DNA of 47,447 bases from Nemertoderma westbladi (taxonomy: Eukaryota > Xenacoelomorpha > Nemertodermatida > Nemertodermatidae). This document shows, piece by piece, positions 32,600 to 42,770 of this stretch; positions within the stretch are counted from its first letter, which is position 1, and each line of letters starts with the position of its first letter. Both the position numbers and the translations under genes were made by a program. A model generated the notes under the pieces. It saw nothing but the letters and a program-made list of their open reading frames with translations, made no database searches and had not been told where the DNA came from. Location: positions 1-47,447 of the forward strand of contig JAUCBJ010006749.1 of NCBI GenBank assembly GCA_032718475.1. The letters are read 5' to 3'.

Positions 32600-33400
32600 C
32601 TACTAGGCCTACTACTACTAGGTCGCGCGAACTCGGACAGTGGTAATGAGATCCTCCCAGGCTTCCCGATTCTCCATAGTTGTCGCAATTTCGTTTCTCC
32701 CAAGTTCAGTATCCTTTTCAAGTTGATCTATATATGTTATGGCTGGTCGTCCACGACTACGCTTTCCATGAGTTGGTTGCCAGAAAAGTAGATCTGGTAT
32801 GACCTCGTCTTTATTCACCAGCAGTGCCCACTGAATCTTAATCTGCGTTCACGGAGGGTGGTTGATACAGGTGGTATTGTCAGCGTTTGTCATGTGTTGT
32901 CTCCAGCTGATGTTTAGGGCTGCCCTTAGTACAGTAGTCTTGTGTATCTACCATAAATTCATTGTTCAAGTGATTTAGTCAGTGTCCAGGTCTCACCCCC
33001 ATATAAAAATTACAAAAAAAAAAAAAAAACTTTCCACTGTGGCTCGAAAGAACTTAGTCTACAGGTGCCTGGACAGATCTGATTTCCAGATGGTATCCAT
33101 TTTTGATAGAGCTACCCAACCAAGCCTTTGCTTTCCTAACTTCTATGTCCTTTTTGCTACTCTCTATCCATGATCCTAGGAGTCGTCCACGTTCCGTAGT
33201 TGATTATTATCAATGGTTGTCAAGTTTCCATCAACATTAAAAGTCAGGAATTCGGTCTTGGTAGCATTTAGATGCAATGCAACCTCCTTAGCAGCCCTCT
33301 CCACTTTATTTAGTAGAAGCTGTGCTCTACACTTGTGTAGAGCACAGTTGTTGTGCATGATGCATCCATAGTAGACTAACCCACTCCACGAAAGCACCAA
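32600..33400 (-). pseudogene. RTE-type LINE 3' region, decayed
   Basis: Minus-strand fragments read LLNKVERAAKEVALHLNATKTEF, then a region interrupted by a 16-base poly(A) near 33014, and then DEVIPDLLFWQPTHGKRSRGRP and the terminal block ENREAWEDLI. These correspond to the thumb and carboxy-terminal blocks of RTE-type LINEs. The 3' end at about 32598-32612 carries an ACTACTACTAGG tail, which is (TAG)n on the coding strand. A 12-bp-arm hairpin (33320-33347) lies inside. Several stops mark it as dead. Confidence 0.65.
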
Positions 33401-34339
33401 TCAACTATCAACTTTTATTATAATTAAATTAATATTTATTATTTTATACAGTACAGGCCACCAGAAAACGCAGATTTGTACAATTGTGAACACATTTTAT
33501 CAAATGTGTACCAGTGTAATGTAATGTTGTTGAACGGGACAATTGAACATAATTGAACCTAATTGAATTGGCAACAACCAAAATTTTTTCGCCAAAGGAT
33601 ACAATTGAATACTTTTGAAATGCTTAGTAATCTGGAAACTCTCTGTAGTTTGCCGCTAACTGTCACTCACTGCAGCTGGAAATGCGATAAGGATATTGTT
33701 TACCTTTATAGTGTGCGGTTAATAGTGTCTAGTAGGCATCAGGCCTATAGTTAGTGATGTTAAGGCATCTTCTTGTGATTCTCTGTGCCCTCTCGGTGTC
33801 AGACTAATGGCGCGACATCTCCCTGCACTAAATTAATTATTCAATGGTCTAGGCTCCTCCATCCTTATACCCATCCACTCCCATACACTCCATGAACATT
33901 AACAGTGTGGTAGCACAATTCAATGGCTCAATTATTGATGTAATACTATGAAGGATTTATTAGTAATTTATAAAAAAAAATGCTTTATGCAGTATAGCCC
34001 TGGTAAGGCTACACAAACATCTCCCAGCCAGCTAACAGCTCTACACCGCCGCAGAGACTATATTGACCAATAATGGGCAGGATTAAATTTGTACTCAATA
34101 AGTGTGCCGCTTTAATTACGTTTAGATCAATTAAAGACACATTTATTAAAGCAAATCACTTGAACTAATTAAAAACTATAATAGAATGGGGTATGTGGAT
34201 TACATCTGTATAATTTTTAAGTATAATTATTTAAATCTTATACTGTAAAATAATTAATTTCCTTTAACAGGCAGGTTGAAAATGCAGTTTTTACCGTAAT
34301 CAACTGAATTAACTAATTAATTGCTACTATCTTAGCTTC
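33401..34339. other. Gene-free stretch
   Basis: AT-rich; no gene, tRNA or long repeat seen. Confidence 0.5.
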
Positions 34340-34520
34340 TCGAAGGCCACACAGAAATTCAACTTGGAAAATTTCTAAACTTTTGTCAGACTACATGTGT
34401 ACCAAGTTTGGTTAAATTTCATTAACATTTGGCTGAGTTATTAACGTTTAAAATAGGACACAACAGATCGACAGAACAACAGAACACGTACGTGGGGCCT
34501 TCGCGCAGCACGAGGCCCAG
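34340..34520 (-). repeat. Dispersed GGGGCGAGCG-family repeat, partial inverted copy
   Basis: Carries GTACCAAGTTTGGTTAAATT, GAGTTATTAACGTTTAAAAT and GATCGACAGAACAACAGAAC, matching 25100-25290 in reverse orientation. The outer parts are missing or diverged. Confidence 0.65.
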
Positions 34521-34641
34521 TTATGGGATACAAATTAAAATTGAGCGACTGTATTACAAAATCAGTATTTGAGAAATTCACCCACACTGCCAATCAATCA
34601 AAGAAAGGGGGACAGTAAGTGTTCAGTCCTTTTAATCTACA

Positions 34642-34663
34642 CCCCCCCCCCCCCCCCCCCCCC
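34642..34663. repeat. Poly(C) tract, 22 C
   Basis: A pure run of C in AT-rich sequence. Compare the similar tracts at 21178, 30920, 39399 and 39594. Confidence 0.85.
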
Positions 34664-34742
34664 TTCCCACCCACCAATACATAACCGCGACATCTACCAC
34701 CCATGGGGCGGAAGGGTAGCACGAACTTATTTCCAATCGCAC

Positions 34743-35240
34743 GTTCAATATGCAAAGCCAGGTGGTTTATAGGAATATAATAAACACAGTACTCGTCTTC
34801 ATTATAAGCCTCGTTGCGTTCGTCCTGTTTTGTATTTATATATATTTCTTATATGCAGGCTGACGATCTTTATAATAATAATAACTAGGGATGCGTTCAA
34901 TATGTGAAGCCAGGTGGTTTATATAATAATAATAGTCAACGCAGTACTCGTCTTCATTATAAGTTTCGTTGTGCTCATCCTGTTTTGTATTTAAATATAT
35001 TTCTTAAACGCAGGCTGACGATCTTTATAATAATAATAACTAGGGATGCGTTCAATATGTGAAGCCAGGTGGTTTATATAATAATAATAGTCAACGCAGT
35101 ACTCGCCGTCAATATAAGCGTCGTTGTGCTCGTCCTGTTTTGTATTTAAATATATTTCTTAAACGAAGACTGACAATCTTTATAATGCGTTCATTAGGCG
35201 AAGCCAGGTATGGGTTTGGTTTATATAAATATAGTCTACG
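34743..35240. repeat. About 150-bp satellite, 3.3 copies
   Basis: The anchor GTTCAATATG(T/C) with AAGCCAGGT falls at 34743, 34894, 35050 and (diverged) 35189. Each unit holds CAGTACTCG, CATTATAAG or AATATAAGC, GTCCTGTTTTGTATTTA and CTGAC(G/A)ATCTTTATAAT. The two inner units are nearly identical. Confidence 0.85.
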
Positions 35241-36284
35241 CAGCACTCATCCTCATGAGCCCGAGTTATAGTGTGGCAACGTAGATGCAGTAGTTGCACC
35301 TGACCAGCCGGAAACTCGGAGCAATAGGCCTACTGCTTGCACAATGCGTGTCAATTTCAACACCGCCGGGCACTGGTTGATGGCAGAGTGAGATTAAAAA
35401 ACCGGATTTCATCCTCGGTTACGGTTAGTCCAGTTTGCCCGTAGTGGCAGCGATACTGAAAGTCGAGGTCAACAGACAGAGGCGGCCTTGGTGGTGAGTT
35501 GTTTGATTTCAATTCCAACACTTTTCTGGGCAGCTGGGTAGACTCTGGTAGTGGGTACCTGAATTTAGAATGCCGGTCAGCTGGTTAGTCTGCATAACTT
35601 CCATTGTTGCAGTTGCCGAGTCGATGGATGGTTGGTAGGGGTAAGCCTATTGCTATTGTTGTATTGGCAGATTGATATGTCTGTATGTACATCTACATCT
35701 GATTATACCAGTTGCCGGCGCCGTCGGTCGTACCAATACATAGTCTTTAATTAACATATTTAACCGTTAACAAGAGCAGAAACCGTAAACGAAGAAATTC
35801 ATTTTCTTTTGTCGCTGACACGTGACAGGAGCGTAGAAATGCGGTATAGTGCTGTCGTAGTTCAGTACCGTACCGGTAGTTCTGTAGTTGGCAGTTCAGC
35901 AGTTGCTACCAGTCTGGTTATACTTCTACAGTCTGACAGTAGTCAGGTAGTAGGGCGGTACGGCGGACGGCGCCAACGGACCCTCTAATCTAATTCAGGA
36001 CCGCAGTCCAACAGTCCGGAGTCCGCACTGCATGGCTAATTAGGGCCTACAGAATTAGGCCTGTCCTTCTGTAGTACAAGTATACGTGATCTATAATGAC
36101 TGAACCGGTACCGCGGTACCAGTCAGCCAGTACCGTAAAACACCGAATACAGTATGGCTGTATGGTATTGCAGTATTGATGTATTGTCTGATTATAGGAT
36201 TCCTGATTCAGGGATTGACATTGAGTATAGTACCGGTTAAGGCAGACAGGCAGACAGGCCACAAATGGCATTACTGTAATTTGC
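35241..36284. other. Gene-free stretch
   Basis: Mixed composition with several ACCGGT palindromes near 35868-36110. No coding frame or recognised repeat. Confidence 0.5.
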
Positions 36285-36725
36285 CAGAAACCCAGCTGAT
36301 TTAGTCTCCTAGCAACCTGTTGATGTCAAGCGTAATAATTTTTGATAAATAAATTTATTATAACTGTAAGACAGTTACACTGGTGCTGCACGAAGGCCCC
36401 AACTTGGAAAATTTCTAAACTTTTGACAGACTATTTGTGTACCAAGTTTGGTTACATTTCATCGAGGATTGATCGAGTTATTAACGTTCAAAATTTAACA
36501 CTGCAAAAAAAGCGACAGAACGACAGGTTGATTAATGGTACCCCTATGCTAAGGCTCACTCACTTCATGGCTCGCCCCACAACAGACACACCGATTGAGT
36601 TAGTGGTACGGGTACCTGTATGCTAAGCTTGCTTACTTTCGTCGCTCGCCCCACAACAGACACACCGATTGAGTTAGTGGTACCTGTATGCTAAGCTCGC
36701 TTACGTTCGTCGCTCGCCCCACATT
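36285..36725 (-). repeat. Dispersed GGGGCGAGCG-family repeat, inverted copy
   Basis: Reverse-oriented relative of 25030-25385, running from AGTCTCCTAGCAACCTG near 36302 to CTCGCCCCACATT near 36712. The terminal part is itself repeated: CTCGCCCCACA at 36571, 36644 and 36712 (periods 73 and 68), with ACACCGATTGAGTTAGTGG in between. The tandem head is absent from copy 1. Confidence 0.75.
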
Positions 36726-37261
36726 AATTTAATATATAGGCCACAAGTGCACTCGGCAAACTCTGGGACAATAAAGAAATACATAAATTATTATCCTGTC
36801 TGTATAATTAGATATGTATTGTAGATTGTATCCTAAAATGTTTTTCGATCAAAATATCAATTTGTTGATGTACCTACCCTATCTGATGCCGAATTTTATT
36901 CTGAATTTAAATCTGCAAATTGGTTTCCCATCCATCTTGTATTTATTTCGAGATATGTCTAGTAGTAAATACCATATCCGGGGTCAAGTGGAATCGGATG
37001 AAGAGTATGGTGTTTTCTTGAAGTTTCCAGTAGTTGTACAAATTGTGTCATATTATAAATAAAAACTTATACAAGTATGAGAAAAAATTCATGAGTGATT
37101 TTATAGTGTGCACTATAATATTAAATGACTTAAAAGAAATATTGCTATTTATTTATATATTCTTTGCATTGACTCTGTCTATAATAATACTTATATTACA
37201 ATGTTTTACCAGAAATACATAATAAATAGTCCTGTAGTTTTTAGTTCTAGAATATGTTGAG
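36726..37261. other. AT-rich stretch downstream of the minus-strand exon
   Basis: Short frames at 36814-37062 and 37034-37222 are AT-driven and not convincing. On the minus strand an AATAAA-type signal lies near 37147-37156, about 100 bases past the stop of the 37262-38184 exon, and could end that transcript. Confidence 0.4.
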
Positions 37262-38184
37262 TTAATTTTTAATACATGTGCCAACAATAAGTAACAATAC
37301 AAAGGCTAACAGTAAAAATAGCAATAATATATCATTTATTAAGCTATTATCTTGATGGATAAGACCTGATTCAGCCCTTTCTGTCGTTTCCGTAGCAGCT
37401 GTGGTTGTAGTTATTTTCGATGTAGTAGTTCCCTTGGTAACTGACAATGTAGGCATAGCAGTAGAAGTATCGACTGTCTCTGACGTATCGACTCTGTCTG
37501 TAATAGCATTAGTTGAGGATTCCGGCATGGCTGAAGTTAGTTCCCCATGTTCCATCTGATACAACTGAACAGCGAGATGTTTGTCAGCAAACGTTACCAC
37601 TAAACCACTTCTCAGTTCTGCTTTGAATCCCTGATCTAAACCTCTCCTTAGCAGCTCCAACTTATTCTCGTAGACGTAAATGGTAACAAATCGCCGACCA
37701 TATTGTTTATCTCTTCCAAAACATTCTTCTTCAGCATCAATGTTTATCTTCATACTTCCAACTGTATCCTTAAACACTGATCGGATTGCATCTTCAATAG
37801 CTCTAATTGAAACAGTTAGACACGGAGTGTAGGTAACACTGTAATTCAATGCTACTTGAGAGGTAGTGCCCCCGAAGTCATATAGAACATCATTCAATGA
37901 AATGGGTGGCAGATATTTAAAAGAATCTTCTATCATTGTGGTGAATTCTGATTGACTTAAATTGGCGTTTGTTATTGAGAATTCTACTTCTAAAAGTAAA
38001 GATCCACATGTGATCGTCAATATTTCAATATTAACAACATTTTCGTACCGTTCTGGTAAATTGGATCTTAAGAACTCTTCAATGAGATCTATGTTATCTT
38101 GGAAATCTTCTCTGTTGACAATACATAGGCTGCCTGGGACATTGTATGTTAGTATCAATCGTGTACTTATTACCCCGTTGTCAT
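37262..38184 (-). CDS. Terminal exon of a mucin-like, SEA-like type I membrane protein
   Basis: The minus-strand frame runs from a splice acceptor (TTATTTTCGCAG, with AG at 38186-38185) to a stop at 37262. It begins DNGVISTRLILTYNV in phase with the exon border, about 307 residues, so the gene's 5' exons lie at higher coordinates and are not identified. The first half has TITCGSLLLEVEF, resembling the conserved G-S plus beta-strand core of SEA domains, followed by a helix-like segment. A second, similar segment follows (about residues 110-215). Then comes a Ser/Thr-rich, mucin-like stalk (TSETVDTSTAMPT, TTTSKITTTTAATE), one hydrophobic membrane span (DILLLFLLLAFVLLLIVGT) and a four-residue tail. 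This is the layout of a cell-surface protein. The TTG at 38158 is not a start, because the frame continues to the acceptor. The SEA call is by pattern only. Confidence 0.6.
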
Positions 38185-38277
38185 CTGCGAAAATAAATTA
38201 ATTTAGATGAAACTTCATATTTACTAACTAAACCTCAAATGACACAAATGATTAATTAATTTGATAATTATCAAATT

Positions 38278-38347
38278 AAAAAAACTTAAAAAAATAGACA
38301 TATTTATAATTATAATTATAAATATGTCTATTTTTTTAAGTTTTTTT
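38278..38347. repeat. 33-bp perfect inverted repeat with 4-base loop
   Basis: The arms 38278-38310 and 38315-38347 are exact reverse complements (core TAGACATATTTATAAT). It lies about 90 bases upstream of the splice acceptor, inside the presumed intron of the minus-strand gene. It would form a strong RNA or DNA stem. Confidence 0.85.
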
Positions 38348-38478
38348 ATGATTAAAATCATAATGTATTTCATGTAGAGCCTAAAATAAACACAACTAAA
38401 TGCACTAAATTGCATTAATTGTGGTGTTTAGTCATTTATATGTTGATATAAATTTATTTCATTTACTTTTACATCAAC

Positions 38479-38514
38479 CATGGCCTACTTAAATAGGCTA
38501 TTTAAGAGGCCATG
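38479..38514. repeat. Hairpin CATGGCCT...AGGCCATG
   Basis: CATGGCCTACTTAAATAG pairs with CTATTTAAGAGGCCATG, with a single bulged base and a one-base turn. It is a compact palindrome of unknown role. Confidence 0.6.
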
Positions 38515-38577
38515 CATCAACCCTATTTGTCACAGCATATTTGGCCCCCTGACGATTATTCCCCCCTGGATAAAATC

Positions 38578-38625
38578 CGTTACTACTACTACTAGGATCG
38601 ACATGCTGCATTGCAGCTATTGTAT
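38578..38625 (-). repeat. RTE LINE 3' tail relic
   Basis: TACTACTACTACTAGGATCG and then CATGCTGCATTGCAGCT match the reverse complement of the RTE 3' end at 24957-25003 and the copies near 41095. Only the last about 45 bases are present. Confidence 0.65.
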
Positions 38626-38756
38626 ATGATGAATTATTTCACTATAGAATAGCATTTGTAGTATAACGTAAAAACTTTCGAAAATCCGACGCATTTTGAT
38701 TAAGTTACAGTAATGTAATATGCCTATTCATATTTGTATACATAAAACCCCTGGTT

Positions 38757-38835
38757 ACTCTCGTGGCGTAGTGGTCAGATGGTTAAGGCGTTGGTTGCAT
38801 TACATAGGTTACGAGTTCGAATCTTGGTCGGGAAA
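38757..38835 (+). repeat. tRNA-like sequence (SINE head or tRNA pseudogene)
   Basis: An A-box-like TGGCGTAGTGG near 38765 and a B box GAGTTCGAATCT near 38814 are spaced about 50 bases apart. The sequence resembles a long-variable-arm tRNA (GTGGTTAAGGC-like). The T stem pairs poorly and no acceptor stem closes, so it is not an intact tRNA gene. Confidence 0.5.
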
Positions 38836-38879
38836 TTTGTATTTTGGGGCCATTTATTTTCATTTGGTACAAATTGGTA

Positions 38880-39065
38880 AGCCAATGAGGTGCGTATAAC
38901 GTTTCGAACGATGAGTTAGGCCAATCATAAGGCATGGAATATCTTATTTCTCCAATGTGAGGCCATCGAATACTCTCGAAGGTTCTAGTAAATTCTATGT
39001 CCCAGATTTAGTATATAAAGGCTGGTTTGCCTTCGGTTATCACTTGTAAAACTACCATTCAGTCG
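38880..39065 (+). promoter_or_regulatory. RNA polymerase II-type core promoter
   Basis: CCAAT boxes lie at 38882, 38921 and 38952, a TATA box TATATAAAG at 39012-39020, and an initiator-like TCACTT near 39039, about 29 bases after the TATA box. No ORF longer than about 20 codons follows directly. ATGCAGCGCCC near 39260 opens a short frame that runs into GAAGGTAAGA, a good splice donor. It could drive a spliced gene rightward or be a relic LTR promoter. Confidence 0.45.
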
Positions 39066-40835
39066 TAAACTGTAAATATATTTGTAAACTCCAGAACATG
39101 TTTTTCTTTGGTCCAACTTTGGGACAGCCAAACATCGGGAAGATGACCGCCTAGACCGTTAGGCCGTCAGCAACGCAGGGAAAAGATGTCCACAACACGC
39201 TAGCGCCCACATTAACTTGAACCGCACACCTCTTTGCCCTTCGAAACGCTCCACTTGCCATGCAGCGCCCACTTTATGAGGAAGGTAAGACTTTGTTTGA
39301 CGCCCTTGCCCGCCGTAAGACCTATAGATCAGGGTAAGCGTGACGTCGTCCTGGGACGCCGCAAATTTAGGATCAAATAACTATATTTTAGGCAGAAACC
39401 CCCCCCCCCCCCCTTTTTTCAGTCCTGCGAACCCCTGGGTTACCTGTATACCTCACAGGTAGGTAGAAGCGAATTATTGCCGTCCGTCAGTACGCGAGTA
39501 CATATTAGGTACAGACAGCATATGTTCCATAATTTAGTGATTCGCAGTACTGACCGTTTGGTACCGGTTCGCTTTGTAGAGCATACATTAGTACCCCCCC
39601 CCCCCCCCCCCCCCCCTGCCTGAAGTTGGTTATTTGATCAGGCAAGGAGCATTTCTGCTACCGGCACACCGCTTGGCCTAGGGAGGTTTTTATTAATATC
39701 CTACCGCGCCTTGCCACGTACTGATAGGTATTGCTGCTAACTACTGCGGCAACAAAGTTCTAAAATCAAATTAGTATACCAGATCAGCTAATGTACGGTA
39801 GCAATTAATCCCTATTTCTTATCTTACAACCAGAATCTGGTATTTGTGCCGATCACGGGTGTAGTTACTAACACCGTGGTTGCCCATTTGAGTTGTGGAT
39901 AGGAAGGAGAGAGCTTTGACGTCATTTGTGAGTATAAAGTTCTACAAAACGCGACTAGTTTATTTTAGTAGCTAGCGCACAGTATTGTTTCGGTCAGAGA
40001 ATTACTAAAACCTAGTGAAAAGATATACACCAAAATTGTTTTATTTGTAACACACCCACACACACACGCCCTAAAACATATTTACCCTTAGAGTTTCTAC
40101 TAGTTATAGCACACTTTAGATTACTTTAGGCAGAAATTATCTGTATTTGTAAATTAGGATCAGACATTTAGTTACGGCAAGAAAGGGAGTATTTCATTTT
40201 CGTTATTAAGCTGTTGTTTTCTGCGCAGCAGTTATTGTTACATTTAGGCCTGACCTTTTAGACTGATTTCGTACAGGGGGATCAGTTATCGTTACATTTA
40301 GGCACGACCCTCTTTAGACTGATTAAGGACTGAGATCAGTATTGTAACGCTAGGTCTGTAACCCACTTAGCTCGTATATAAACCATATAAATCACACCGC
40401 GGCAAGTTACTGTATTTAGGACTGTCAGCGATAGTTAGGATTCGCTGCGCGGGGATTGTTTTCCCGTGAGTTTGGTCTGTTACTGTAACTGTACATCTGC
40501 CATACCGGTTAGAGGACAGGTATCCTTTTGTCTAGTTCGTAGGCATTAGACCCGCCCACGTACATAGAATAGACACCAGGCTCTGCTCCTCGCCAGTAGT
40601 AGTTTGTGTATTGTATCTGTTTGTTTAGATATCCTGGACTGGGATTTGTTGTCAGATACTGTACGAGCCCGTTTCATTACTAGAGTCTCATATTAAGATA
40701 CATCGTTACTAGGATCTGGTAAGCGGTATACTACTGGACTTTACGGATAGAGATATTCTATAGCTTCGTATTGGTAGATTTGTAGCCTGTAGGGTAGTTC
40801 CTACCGTAGAGGACACAACAGTATATATTACATAT
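39066..40835. other. Gene-free stretch with poly(C) tracts and a 54-bp repeat
   Basis: No supported ORF. Poly(C) runs lie at 39399-39413 (15 C) and 39594-39616 (23 C). Two units starting GTTACATTTAGGC (40237 and 40291) form a 54-bp tandem repeat, with a third degenerate unit to about 40355. Several short leader-like frames cannot be supported. Confidence 0.45.
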
Positions 40836-40839
40836 ATAT

Positions 40840-41035
40840 AAAAAATGCTGTGCCGGCTTGTCGACAAAATTTGCGCCGCCACAACTCCCTATCACCCATA
40901 ACATTTGCTAGATCATCCGCATCTTCAAGGCCGGTGTACTTTAAGATGCGTCTCAAGAAAGCCATGGGCTGTCCACCATGCATATACTCCATGAGGCCCC
41001 CAAAGCACAAGATTATGCACTGGCCGGTCCGGTTA
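40840..41035 (-). pseudogene. RTE LINE 3' coding end, copy a
   Basis: On the minus strand it encodes FLRRILKYTGLEDADDLANV and GDRELWRRKF, the carboxy-terminus of the RTE protein also seen at 24810-24930. It stops at CACTGGCCGGTCC (41020-41032), the same LINE position at which copy b meets the satellite. Confidence 0.7.
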
Positions 41036-41040
41036 TATTA

Positions 41041-41090
41041 AAAAATATCGAGACATGAAAAATATCGAGAGTAAAAATATCGAGTGTTGA
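41041..41090. repeat. Short AAATATCGAGAG satellite block between two RTE tails
   Basis: Four units of AAAATATCGAGA- or AAAATATCGAGTGTTG-type lie between RTE copy a and the 3' tail of copy b. The unit is the same as in the foldback-like element at 41366. Confidence 0.75.
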
Positions 41091-41356
41091 AAAATAACTA
41101 CTACTAGGATCGGCATGCTGCATTGCAGCTGCATTTTTAAGAATGCTGTGCCGGCTTGTCAACAAAATTGCACCGCCACAACTCCCTATCACCCATGACA
41201 TTTGCTAGATCATCCGCATCTTTAAGGCCAGTGTCCTTTAAGATGCGTCTCAAGAAAGTCATGGGCTGTCCACCATGCTTATTCACTCCATGAGGTTGCC
41301 AAAGTACAAGATTATGCACTGGCTGGTCCTCACGGCGAAAGCAATGTCCTGCAAAA
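41091..41356 (-). pseudogene. RTE LINE 3' end, copy b
   Basis: Reading on the minus strand from 41356: FAGHCFRREDQPVHNLVLWQ, then FLRRILKDTGLKDADDLANV, then GDRELWR and FVDKPAQHS, followed by the ATGCAGCTGCAATGCAGCAT 3' end and a TAGTAGTAG tail. The coding is nearly intact in this piece. It is interrupted at 41356 by the satellite-ended element and resumes at 42493. Confidence 0.75.
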
Positions 41357-41365
41357 TAACGATAA

Positions 41366-42488
41366 TATTGAGAGTTCAAAAAATATCGAGAGTAAAAATA
41401 TCGAGAGTAAAAATATCGAGAGTAAAAATATCGAGAGTAAAAATATCGAGAGTAAAAATATCGAGACTAAAAATATCGAGAGTAAAAATATCGAGTGTTG
41501 AAAAATATCGAGAGTAAAAATATAGAGTGTTGAAAAATATCGAGAGTAAAAATATCGAGTGTTGAAAAATATCGAGAGTAAAACTATCGATAGTAATATT
41601 AAATAAGGGTTGTATGATAATTGTTGTCCTAAAAATGTTCTAGAACCAAAAAATGTGTTCTAGAACAAAAAATATTTATAAACATTGGTAGCTTCCACGT
41701 CAACATTGGTAGCTTCCACGTGTTCTATAACTTTATAAAAATAAGTAGAAAATACTAGAATGTGTTCTAGAACAAAAATATTTATCAAAATTGATAGCTA
41801 GCACTTATTCTATAATATTTATAAAAAAAGTAGCAAAAACTAGCTAGTATAATAAATCGGGTACCCAAGGTGTATTAATGCCATTTACTTGCACTTGCAC
41901 TGTTGTAACCCATGCACTGAAATATTGTCCCATAATTCTAAATAAAATGCTCAAGCAAAATGCAATCTTTTTACTCTCGATATTTTTCAACACTCGATAT
42001 TTTTACTCTCGATATTTTTCAACACTCGATATTTTTCAACACTCGATACTTTTCAACACTCGATATTTTTACTGTCGATATTTTTCAACACTCGATATTT
42101 TTCAACACTCGATATTTTTACTCTCGATATTTTACTCTCGATATTTTTCAACACTCGATATTTTTCAACACTCGATATTTTTCAACACTAGATATTTTTC
42201 AACACTCGACATTTTTACTCTCGATATTTTTCAACACTCGATAATTTTCAACACTCGATATTTTTACTCTCGATATTTTTCAACACTCGATACTTTTCAA
42301 CACTCGATATTTTTACTCTCGATATTTTTCAACACTCGTTATTTTCGATATTTTTCATCTCGCGTTATTTTTGCTCTCGATATTTTTTAAACACGTTAAT
42401 TTTCAACACTCGTTATTTTTACTCACGATATTTTTACTCTCGTTATTTTTACTCTCAATATTTTTGAAGTCTCGATATTTTTCACCAT
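41366..42488. mobile_element. Foldback-like element with AT-rich satellite inverted ends
   Basis: The left array (about 41366-41600) is tandem AAAAATATCGAGAGT (15 bp) with AAAATATCGAGTGTTG variants. The right array (about 41966-42482) is the reverse complement: ACTCTCGATATTTTT and CACTCGATATTTTTCAA. The 360-base middle (41600-41960) is non-coding and holds two TGTTCTAGAACAAAAA-headed repeats. It sits inside an RTE LINE copy. The flanks CTGGTCCTCA...CCTGCAAA (41321-41353 and 42493-42525) are a 33-bp duplication with three differences. The architecture matches the element at 17819-19213, with a different repeat. Confidence 0.65.
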
Positions 42489-42492
42489 TACC

Positions 42493-42770
42493 GCTGGTCC
42501 TCAAGTCGAAAGCAATGACCTGCAAAGCGGAGGCGGCTTTGTTCTAGTGTCAATCTTGTGGGAACCAATAAGACACCTCCAATTTCTGGTTGGAGATGTG
42601 TGCATTGTACTTGACACAGTGAACCCGGCGTAGCATTCTAGTGAATGTCCATCCATAGATTTGGTGTTCAAGGTTGCCCATGCCATTCCCTTACGTATTC
42701 GAATGGTCCTCATCTGACTTCCGGATCCATGATCCCAGGTGTTGCGGTAACCGGCTAAATCTAGAGACAA
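42493..42770 (-). pseudogene. RTE LINE thumb region, upstream part of copy b
   Basis: Minus-strand reading gives LDLAGYRNTWDHGSGSQMRT, RKGMAWATLN, KSMDGHSLECYAGF and VSSTMHTSPTRN, matching the 24355-24660 region of the full-length relative. Frames are broken. It joins copy b across the satellite element. Confidence 0.65.

Noticed and set aside
34569-34772. ORF across the poly(C) tract
   Set aside because: The proline run comes from the homopolymer; no other coding sign.
29858-35240. CRISPR-like arrays
   Set aside because: The repeats are tandem without unique spacers, and the context is an animal genome rich in transposons.
38224-38415. 63-codon Ile-rich membrane-like ORF
   Set aside because: It is a translation of the AT-rich perfect palindrome in an intron.
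38757-38835. A functional tRNA gene
   Set aside because: The A and B boxes are present, but the acceptor and T stems do not pair properly.
39180-39260. GCGCCCA sequences as a retroviral-type primer-binding site
   Set aside because: The match is TAGCGCCCAC rather than TGGCGCCC, and no LTR pair can be defined around it.
41878-42390. 170-codon Phe/Tyr/Ser-rich ORF
   Set aside because: It is a translation of the satellite repeat, with a repeating peptide and no independent coding evidence.
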